5,649 bases of DNA from Bacillota bacterium (lineage in GTDB: Bacteria; Bacillota; Clostridia; Clostridiales; Caloramatoraceae): the NCBI GenBank assembly GCA_023389275.1, contig JAEWEN010000071.1:1-5649 (forward strand), given 5' to 3'. The position numbers and the translations under genes were made by a program. Numbering within the stretch: the first letter of the stretch is position 1; the number at the start of each line of letters is the position of its first letter. Positions 1 to 4,744 of this stretch are shown one piece after another. The notes under the pieces were generated by a model. The model was not told the DNA's origin and searched no databases. It saw only the letters and a list, made by a program, of their open reading frames with translations.

Positions 1-28
1 GGACTGGGAGGGTAGGAAGTCGCTTGGT
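1..28 (+). rRNA. 5S ribosomal RNA, 3' end only
   Basis: The first bases of the window (CTGGGAGGGTAGG followed by AAGTCGC) match the usual 3' end of bacterial 5S rRNA, where helix IV/V sequence of the form GGGAGAGTAGGnnGTCGC leads into the terminal stem. The 5' partner of that stem is outside the window, so the exact 3' end is an estimate. A tRNA gene ten bases downstream on the same strand supports reading this as the distal end of an rRNA operon. Confidence 0.75.
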
Positions 29-38
29 TTAAAAATGT

Positions 39-113
<75 letters not shown>

Positions 114-148
114 TTTTTATTTTTTGACATTTTTTAATAAGAAATATT

Positions 149-190
149 TAGCAATCTTAATTTTTAATTAATAAAGATTGCTATTTTTAT
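149..190 (+). terminator. Rho-independent terminator of the rRNA-tRNA operon
   Basis: TAGCAATCTT (149-158) pairs perfectly with AAGATTGCTA (174-183). The 15-base AT-rich loop can form a further short AATT/AATT pairing. TTTTTAT follows the stem. It lies 35 bases after the tRNA CCA and is the natural end of the rRNA/tRNA-Asn transcript. Confidence 0.8.
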
Positions 191-210
191 ATTGTTTTAT
201 TGGGTATAAT
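182..210 (+). promoter_or_regulatory. Possible sigma-A promoter of the DUF896 gene
   Basis: A perfect -10 hexamer TATAAT lies at 205-210, about 19 bases before the ribosome binding site and downstream of the preceding terminator, which is where a promoter is needed. The base 17 positions upstream starts TATTTT (182-187), a poor -35 that also overlaps the terminator tail. TTGCTA at 178 is a better -35 but gives a 21-bp spacer. The -10 is convincing, the -35 is not. Confidence 0.35.
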
Positions 211-228
211 AACTTTAAATACTACTAT

Positions 229-236
229 AAGGAGAG
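229..236 (+). promoter_or_regulatory. Ribosome binding site that fixes the DUF896 start
   Basis: AAGGAGAG ends eight bases before ATG 245. The reading frame is open further upstream to a TTG at 200, but that codon has no Shine-Dalgarno sequence and overlaps the probable -10 box. The start at 245 is therefore preferred. Confidence 0.85.
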
Positions 237-244
237 AAAACACT

Positions 245-448
245 ATGGATCAAAGTAAAATAGATAGAATAAATGAATTAGCAAGAAAATCAAGGGAAAC
301 AGAGTTAACAGAGGAAGAAAAGCAGGAACAACAAAAATTAAGACAAGAGTACATAGCAGCTTTTAGAAATAACTTAAGAGGAACACTTAATAATCTAGTA
401 ATAGTAGATGAAAATGGAAATAAAATAAAAAAATCTAAAAAACAATAA
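245..448 (+). CDS. DUF896 (UPF0291, YnzC-type) small protein
   Basis: This is a 67-residue, highly charged protein from ATG 245. The pattern MDQSKIDRINELARKS, then a T-E-E-E-K-x-E-Q-x-K-L-R-Q-E-Y block, then F-R-x-N-x-x-x-T-L-x-N, matches the DUF896 family, whose Bacillus subtilis member is YnzC (about 77 residues). Members fold as a short two-helix hairpin with a disordered lysine-rich tail. Here the tail is N-G-N-K-I-K-K-S-K-K-Q. There is no signal peptide or membrane segment, so it is a cytoplasmic protein. The molecular function is not established. In Bacillus it lies in the LexA-controlled yneA-yneB-ynzC operon, but here it stands alone, closed by its own terminator, with no cell-division inhibitor or recombinase gene beside it. 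Family assignment is firm; role is unknown. Confidence 0.9.
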   Translation: MDQSKIDRINELARKSRETELTEEEKQEQQKLRQEYIAAFRNNLRGTLNNLVIVDENGNKIKKSKKQ

Positions 449-502
449 TACTATCTTTATTTACAACTTTATATCTTATAGTTATAATTAAAGGAGTAGT
501 TT

Positions 503-538
503 ACCCTTCTACCTATACTTAGGATGAAGGGTTTTTTT
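503..538 (+). terminator. Rho-independent terminator after the DUF896 gene
   Basis: ACCCTTC (503-509) pairs with GAAGGGT (526-532). An inner CCTA/TAGG stem (512-515/520-523) is separated by a small 2x2 internal loop and capped by TACT. Seven T residues follow (532-538). It separates the small gene from gltX. The 38 bases from here to the gltX start contain no convincing promoter, so an attenuator role for gltX cannot be excluded. Confidence 0.85.
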
Positions 539-576
539 ATAGTATATAAATAAAATACAAAGGTAGGGAATATTTT

Positions 577-2235
577 ATGAATTATGAAGCTTTAGCAGAT
601 ATTCTTTTTCCAAATATAAAGGAAAGTCTAGAATACTACATGGAAAAGTATCCACAAAGAAATTTAGATGAAAATGCTGTTGTTTGTAGATATGCACCTA
701 GTCCAACAGGATTTCAACATATAGGAGGAGTTTTTGCTGCTCTTATTAATGCAAGACTTGCAGAGCAAACAAATGGAGTATTTTTCCTAAGAATAGAGGA
801 TACAGATCAAAAAAGAGAAGTTAAAGGTGCTATAGAAGATACTATAGCTACTATGAAAAACTTTGATATTGACTTTAATGAAGGAATGATATCAGAAACA
901 GAAGAAAAAGGAGCATATGGTCCTTATAGACAAAGTAAAAGAATAAACATATATCAAGCATTTGCTAAGGAACTTGTAAGAAAAGGATATGCTTATCCAT
1001 GTTTTTGTTCTGAAGAAGAGATAACAGCAATAAGAGAAGAACAATCTTCTATAAAAGCAACACCAGGATATTATGGTAAGTGGGCTAAATGTCGTGAAAA
1101 TAGCTTTGAAGATATTAAAAAACATGTGGATAATGGGGATAAGTTTATTTTAAGACTTAAATCACCTGGAAATTTAGAAACAAGAATAGAATTCCACGAT
1201 TTAATAAAAGGTGATATATCATTCCCTGAAAACGATCAAGATATAGTTGTTATTAAATCAGATGGATTACCTACATATCATTTTGCACATTTAGTAGATG
1301 ATGCTATGATGCATACTACTCACGTAATAAGAGGAGAAGAATGGTTATCTTCACTTCCTATACATGTGCAGCTATTTGATATATTTGGATTTAAAAGACC
1401 AAACTATGCTCATATACCAACAATAATGAAATTAGATGGCTCTTCAAAGAGAAAATTAAGTAAAAGAAAAGATGCAGAAAGTGCTGTTAGTTACTATGTA
1501 GAAGAAGGATATCCAATGGTATCAGTTATTGAATATCTTTTAAATATAATTAATTCTAATTATGAACAGTGGAGAGAAGAAAATCCAGACACTTTATATA
1601 AAGAGTTTAAGGTTGATCTTGAAAAAATGAGTAAAAGTGGAGCTTTATTTGATATTATAAAGCTTAATGATGTTAGTAAAAATGTTATTTGTAAAATGAA
1701 AGCAGACGATGTTTATAATTACTATATTAACTGGGCTAAAGATTATGATAAAGAAATGTATGATTTAGTTACAGCTAATGAAAAAATGACAAAAGAAATA
1801 TTCAGTATAGATAAAGACGGTCCAAAGCCAAGAAAAGATTATGCTAAGTGGAGTGAAGTTAGAGAAAAAATATTCTTCTTCTTTAACGAATTATTTGAAA
1901 AAGATAATAAGGAAAATATAGAACTTTCAAACAATACTGATTTAGAAGAAGCAAAAAGAATAATTGAAGCTTACTCAAAAGCATATAACTTTAATGACGA
2001 TAAAGATAGTTGGTTTGAAAACTTAAAAACAGTTGCAGTAGAGCTTGGATACTGTACAGACAGAAAGAAATATAAAAAAGAACCAGAATTATATAAAGGA
2101 ATGGTTTCAGAAGTAGCAGCCGCTGTTAGAGTTGCATTAACACATAGAAGTAATACACCAGATCTTTATACTATAATGCAAATTATAGGAGAAGATACTG
2201 TTAAAGAAAGATTTAATAAATTTCTAAACATATAA
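577..2235 (+). CDS. gltX: Glutamyl-tRNA synthetase (GluRS), class I
   Basis: This 552-residue enzyme charges tRNA-Glu with glutamate in the cytoplasm. The class I signatures are clear. P-S-P-T-G-F-Q-H-I-G-G spans residues 41-51 (the HIGH motif reads HIGG). R-I-E-D-T-D is at 72-77. R-G-E-E-W-L follows at 252-257. The catalytic KMSKS-type loop is K-L-S-K-R at 293-297, following the M-K-L-D-G segment. Cys142, Cys144 and Cys172 sit where E. coli GluRS has its zinc ligands, but the fourth ligand is not evident. The C-terminus V-R-V-A-L-T...T-P-D-L...I-I-G-E-D-T-V (517-545) matches the end of the anticodon-binding domain. It is longer than ordinary GluRS (about 470-500), with a ~37-residue N-terminal extension and extra sequence after the KMSKS region, a form I associate with clostridia. 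The start at 577 has AGGTAGGG eight bases upstream. Whether it discriminates against tRNA-Gln cannot be read from sequence; the adjacent glnS makes strict specificity plausible. Confidence 0.97.
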   Translation: MNYEALADILFPNIKESLEYYMEKYPQRNLDENAVVCRYAPSPTGFQHIGGVFAALINARLAEQTNGVFFLRIEDTDQKREVKGAIEDTIATMKNFDIDFNEGMISETEEKGAYGPYRQSKRINIYQAFAKELVRKGYAYPCFCSEEEITAIREEQSSIKATPGYYGKWAKCRENSFEDIKKHVDNGDKFILRLKSPGNLETRIEFHDLIKGDISFPENDQDIVVIKSDGLPTYHFAHLVDDAMMHTTHVIRGEEWLSSLPIHVQLFDIFGFKRPNYAHIPTIMKLDGSSKRKLSKRKDAESAVSYYVEEGYPMVSVIEYLLNIINSNYEQWREENPDTLYKEFKVDLEKMSKSGALFDIIKLNDVSKNVICKMKADDVYNYYINWAKDYDKEMYDLVTANEKMTKEIFSIDKDGPKPRKDYAKWSEVREKIFFFFNELFEKDNKENIELSNNTDLEEAKRIIEAYSKAYNFNDDKDSWFENLKTVAVELGYCTDRKKYKKEPELYKGMVSEVAAAVRVALTHRSNTPDLYTIMQIIGEDTVKERFNKFLNI

Positions 2236-2265
2236 AAAAATAAGCAGGATATCCTGCTTATTTTT
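2236..2265. terminator. Bidirectional terminator shared by gltX and glnS
   Basis: AAAAATAAGCAGGAT (2236-2250) is followed directly by its exact reverse complement (2251-2265), a perfect 30-bp palindrome. The GC-richer core AGCAGG/CCTGCT is flanked by A5 and T5, so it reads as a U-tailed hairpin on both strands. It begins at the base after the gltX stop codon and contains the glnS stop codon (2258-2260) on the opposite strand, so the last glnS codons also form part of the stem and tail. Confidence 0.88.
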
Positions 2266-3922
2266 GTATTTTAAATGAACTTTTTAAAGATACAATTCTA
2301 TTGAAAACTAATTTATCTTCTGTTGAAAGTTTAGGGTCAACATTAAAGTATCCATGTCTAAATAGTTGAATTTTATCCTGTGGTTTTAAATCTTTAAATG
2401 AAGGCTCTATAAATCCATTAAGAATTTCCATTGACTCAGGATTAATTTGCTCAAGGAAGTGCTTATCCTTATCTTCTTCATTGTCACTATCAAGTATTAA
2501 AGGTTCATATAGTCTGTACTCACAAGGAGCAGCTTTTGAAGCATCAACCCAATGAATAGTTCCTTTAACCTTACGTCCTGTAAATCCACTACCACTTTTA
2601 GTCTCAGGATCATATGTACAATGAATTTCTACTATATTTCCATTTTCATCTTTAATAAAATCATTACATTTTACAAAATAAGCACCTTTAAGTCTTACTT
2701 CATTTCCTGGGAATAGTCTAAAGTACTTTTTAGGAGGCTCTTCCATAAAGTCTTCAGATTCTATATAAATTTCTCTTGAGAAAGGAACAAGTCTTTTTCC
2801 TGCTGATTCATCATCAGGGTTATTTTCTATTTCAAGAAGTTCACTTTCTCCTTCAGGATAATTTGTAATAACAAGTTTTAAAGGTCTTAAAACTCCCATT
2901 GCTCTTGGAGCTTTAGGGCTTAAGTCTTCTCTTATAAAATGCTCAAGCATTTGAGAATCAACAGTTGAATTAGCCTTTGCAACCCCTATTTCACGACAGA
3001 AGTTTCTAATAGACTCTGGTGTATATCCACGACGTCTAAGTCCAGAAATAGTAGGCATTCTAGGATCGTCCCAGCCATCAACAACTTTCTCATCAACTAA
3101 TTGCTTAAGCTTTCTTTTACTCATTACTGTATTTGTAATGTTTAGTCTAGCAAACTCTATTTGTCTAGGTATGCTTTCCATTTCACATTCTTTAACTATC
3201 CAATCATACAAAGGTCTATGATCTTCAAACTCTAAGCTACAAATAGAGTGTGTTATACCCTCTATAGCGTCTTCAAGTGGATGAGCAAAGTCATACATAG
3301 GATATATACACCACTTGTCTCCAGTATTGTGATGAGTTGCATGAGAAATTCTATATATAATAGGATCTCTTAAGTTTATATTAGGAGAAGACATGTCAAT
3401 TTTTGCTCTTAAAACTTTTTCTCCATCTTTAAAGTCTCCATTTTTCATTTTTTCGAAAAGCTCAAGGTTTTCCTCGACGCTTCTATTTCTATAAGGACTT
3501 TCAATACCAGGTTTTGTTAGTGTACCTCTGTATTCTCTAATTTCATCAGGAGTTAAGTCACATACATAAGCCTTACCTTTTTTTATTAAAATTAAAGCTC
3601 TTTTATACATTTCTTCAAAGTAGTTAGATGCAAAGAAAAGATTGTCCCAATCATATCCTAACCATTTAACATCTTCTTTAATAGATTCAACATACTCAGT
3701 ATCCTCTTTTAAAGGGTTAGTATCGTCAAATCTAAGGTTTGTTTTTCCTTTAAATTCATCGCCAAGTTCAAAGTTAAGAACTATAGACTTAGCATGACCA
3801 ATATGTAAATAACCATTTGGTTCAGGTGGAAAACGTGTAATGATTTCCTTGTGCTTACCTGAATTTAAGTCTTCTACAATTATGTTTCTTATAAAATTAG
3901 ATGAATTAATTTCAGTTGACAT
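2258..3922 (-). CDS. glnS: Glutaminyl-tRNA synthetase (GlnRS), class I
   Basis: This 554-residue enzyme joins glutamine to tRNA-Gln, the same length as E. coli GlnRS. Signatures in order are F-P-P-E-P-N-G-Y-L-H-I-G-H-A-K-S (31-46, perfect HIGH at 40-43), F-D-D-T-N-P (65-70), D-F-A-H-P-L-E-D (211-218), C-S-L-E-F-E-D-H-R-P-L-Y-D-W (228-241), M-S-K-R-K (267-271) and D-G-W-D-D-P-R-M-P-T-I-S-G-L-R-R-R-G (282-299). Residues from about 340 form the two-barrel anticodon-binding region, including F-R-L-F-P-G-N-E-V-R-L and the F-R-H-G-Y-F segment near the end. The gene is complete, and GTGAGGT seven bases or so upstream of the ATG supports the start. GlnRS is a patchy, eukaryote-derived acquisition in bacteria and many Firmicutes lack it, relying on GatCAB. 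It converges on gltX and ends inside the shared terminator. No T-box leader is visible upstream. Confidence 0.98.
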   Translation of the reverse strand: MSTEINSSNFIRNIIVEDLNSGKHKEIITRFPPEPNGYLHIGHAKSIVLNFELGDEFKGKTNLRFDDTNPLKEDTEYVESIKEDVKWLGYDWDNLFFASNYFEEMYKRALILIKKGKAYVCDLTPDEIREYRGTLTKPGIESPYRNRSVEENLELFEKMKNGDFKDGEKVLRAKIDMSSPNINLRDPIIYRISHATHHNTGDKWCIYPMYDFAHPLEDAIEGITHSICSLEFEDHRPLYDWIVKECEMESIPRQIEFARLNITNTVMSKRKLKQLVDEKVVDGWDDPRMPTISGLRRRGYTPESIRNFCREIGVAKANSTVDSQMLEHFIREDLSPKAPRAMGVLRPLKLVITNYPEGESELLEIENNPDDESAGKRLVPFSREIYIESEDFMEEPPKKYFRLFPGNEVRLKGAYFVKCNDFIKDENGNIVEIHCTYDPETKSGSGFTGRKVKGTIHWVDASKAAPCEYRLYEPLILDSDNEEDKDKHFLEQINPESMEILNGFIEPSFKDLKPQDKIQLFRHGYFNVDPKLSTEDKLVFNRIVSLKSSFKIQK

Positions 3923-3928
3923 AATATT

Positions 3929-3935
3929 ACCTCAC
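3929..3935 (-). promoter_or_regulatory. Ribosome binding site of glnS
   Basis: On the minus strand GTGAGGT ends six bases before the ATG at 3922-3920 and fixes the GlnRS start. Further upstream, TTGCTT (3971-3966) and TAAATT (3949-3944) with a 16-bp spacer could be a weak promoter, but neither box is strong enough to list separately. Confidence 0.65.
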
Positions 3936-4099
3936 AATTTAATAATTTACTAAATAAAATGCTAAAAGCAATAAAAATCTTTAACATTGTATTTAATTTT
4001 AACCTAATAGAGGAAAAAAATAAAGGCTTTAGGCTATTAAACATAAAGATGTCTACTTTACCTTAATTATTATTGCATTAATATATGTTTTTTAAACAT
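3936..4099. other. AT-rich divergent intergenic region between glnS and the Cys-rich genes
   Basis: There is no gene here. It must hold the glnS promoter on the minus strand and possibly upstream control for the cysteine-rich genes on the plus strand. Visible structure is limited to a hairpin TATGTTT-TTT-AAACATA (4084-4100), a loose inverted pair TAATAG/CTATTA (4005-4010/4034-4039), and a short run T-T-A-A-A-C-A-T-A-A-A that occurs at about 4037-4047 and again at 4092-4102. I found no tRNA, T-box or start codon with a ribosome binding site. Confidence 0.55.
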
Positions 4100-4100
4100 A
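4084..4100. repeat. Short inverted repeat TATGTTT...AAACATA
   Basis: TATGTTT (4084-4090) and AAACATA (4094-4100) are exact reverse complements around TTT. The half-site ATGT/ACAT is also found in the palindrome TTATGTAACATAA inside each of the two 70-bp repeats that follow. This suggests a third, diverged operator-like site, although a chance palindrome is possible in such AT-rich DNA. Confidence 0.45.
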
Positions 4101-4169
4101 AATAATAAATTTCAATATTATGTAACATAAGTCGACTATGCTGAATATTATTAAAGTGTAAAGAGGAAG
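4100..4169 (+). repeat. 70-bp direct repeat, copy 1
   Basis: This copy is identical to 4191-4260 except at two positions (G4131 versus A4222, and C4141 versus T4232). It contains the palindrome TTATGTAACATAA (4118-4130), an 8-bp palindrome AGTCGACT (4130-4137), two AATATTAT boxes 30 bases apart (4114 and 4144), and an AAAGAGGAAG purine tract at its end. In copy 1 that tract is followed by A-rich DNA, with no start codon at ribosome-binding distance. Confidence 0.95.
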
Positions 4170-4190
4170 AAAAAGACAAATTAATTTAAA

Positions 4191-4260
4191 AAATAATAAA
4201 TTTCAATATTATGTAACATAAATCGACTATGTTGAATATTATTAAAGTGTAAAGAGGAAG
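4191..4260 (+). repeat. 70-bp direct repeat, copy 2, abutting the Cys-rich gene
   Basis: This second copy starts 91 bases after the first and is separated from it by 21 bases. The TTATGTAACATAA palindrome is intact at 4209-4221. The copy ends a few bases before the first possible start codon (4265) and 38 bases before the preferred one (4298), so it occupies the promoter/5' leader position of the cysteine-rich gene pair. No sigma-A promoter or good match to sigma-E, -G or -K consensus boxes could be assigned with confidence. Confidence 0.95.
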
Positions 4261-4284
4261 GGAAATGATTAAGTTAGTGTTTAG

Positions 4285-4292
4285 AAGGAGGG
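4285..4292 (+). promoter_or_regulatory. Strong ribosome binding site choosing start 4298
   Basis: AAGGAGGG ends five bases before ATG 4298. An in-frame ATG at 4265 lies 33 bases upstream with only AGAGG/AGGAAGGG ahead of it, and would add M-I-K-L-V-F-R-R-R-V-E. The near-consensus site makes 4298 the better start, though both could be used. Confidence 0.7.
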
Positions 4293-4297
4293 TTGAA

Positions 4298-4684
4298 ATG
4301 TTTAACTTTAAAAGAAAATGTAAGGTTACAAAAGGAGAGTTAAATAAAATTACAGTTCAACGATGCTATAAAGGCGAGTGTAGGTATAAGGTAACAACTT
4401 ATACAGTAGGAGAAAATGCTAAGGTAAATTTAAAGTGTAGTGAAAATACTAGCAAGGTAAATTTATGTGTTAATAAAAAGCAAAAGATAAAGATATGGGG
4501 GAAGGTAACAGGGTATAATAACGAAACCGTTGGACACTTAAATGTGAAAATAATAGGAATTCTAGGCTGTAGAGAAATATGTGTTGATCAAACTAATATA
4601 TGCCCATGTGAAGAATATGAGATTACATTTAATCCTGTTAAAAATGTTTTCTTATACAAGGTAATTGTTGTTCCACATTGTTAA
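4298..4684 (+). CDS. Small Cys-rich protein with an IWG-type beta module; probable spore-surface protein
   Basis: This is a 128-residue protein (139 if ATG 4265 is used) that I do not recognise as a named gene. It has ten cysteines (8, 23, 28, 47, 57, 91, 95, 102, 104 and the last residue, 128) and a lysine-rich, basic first half. No signal peptide or membrane helix is visible. Alternating hydrophobic residues suggest a mostly beta fold. The segment K-I-K-I-W-G-K-V (63-70) followed by N-N-E-T-V-x6-V-K-I matches the corresponding part of the next gene's product. From Tyr35 to Ile66 it aligns with that protein without a gap, so the two are paralogues. The 3' gene begins 60 bases on, and the two probably form one transcription unit behind the 70-bp duplication. 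Cys-rich, signal-less proteins in spore formers are often coat or exosporium components, and I infer that role here. A metal-binding or redox protein is the main alternative. Confidence 0.75.
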   Translation: MFNFKRKCKVTKGELNKITVQRCYKGECRYKVTTYTVGENAKVNLKCSENTSKVNLCVNKKQKIKIWGKVTGYNNETVGHLNVKIIGILGCREICVDQTNICPCEEYEITFNPVKNVFLYKVIVVPHC

Positions 4685-4729
4685 TATTTAAGCTTTATAA
4701 GCTTTAAATATAAAAATTTTTATTTAAAT

Positions 4730-4736
4730 AGGGGGT
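4730..4736 (+). promoter_or_regulatory. Ribosome binding site of the second Cys-rich gene
   Basis: AGGGGGT ends eight bases before ATG 4745. The 60-base gap upstream also holds AAGCTT-TAT-AAGCTT (4690-4704) and the palindrome TAAAAATTTTTA (4711-4722). These could form weak hairpins but have no GC-rich stem or clear promoter, so readthrough from the first gene is likely. Confidence 0.65.
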
Positions 4737-4744
4737 AATTAATA

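Noticed and set aside
124..129. Perfect TTGACA just after tRNA-Asn as a promoter -35
   Set aside because: No -10 hexamer lies at 16-18 bp; the DNA downstream is the terminator hairpin.
200..244. Upstream TTG start extending the DUF896 protein by 15 residues
   Set aside because: There is no Shine-Dalgarno sequence before it, it overlaps the probable -10 box, and the family's N-terminus fits the ATG at 245.
449..576. T-box riboswitch ahead of gltX
   Set aside because: The gap is too short and lacks the T-box sequence and a specifier-loop structure; the only hairpin is a simple terminator just after the preceding gene.
892..1125. 77-codon open frame on the minus strand inside gltX
   Set aside because: It is Phe/Ser/Cys-rich antisense of a well-supported synthetase, has no homology signal, and is a composition shadow.
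1624..1638. K-M-S-K-S string as the GluRS catalytic loop
   Set aside because: It lies too far downstream, in the segment preceding F-D-x-x-K-L-N. The K-L-S-K-R at residues 293-297 is in the expected place after M-K-L-D-G.
4100..4260. CRISPR array
   Set aside because: Only two 70-bp units with an AT-rich 21-bp gap, no cas genes, and no further repeats.
4100..4260. Insertion sequence or transposon ends
   Set aside because: The repeats are direct rather than inverted, and no transposase or remnant lies between or beside them.
4076..4264. Sigma-E, sigma-G or sigma-K promoter upstream of the Cys-rich genes
   Set aside because: CATA strings occur, but none is followed by the full -10 pattern at the right distance from a matching -35. 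Expected biologically, yet not supportable from this sequence.
4690..4722. Hairpins between the two Cys-rich genes as a terminator
   Set aside because: The stems are short and almost entirely A/T, and the T run is internal to the palindrome; this is too weak to call.
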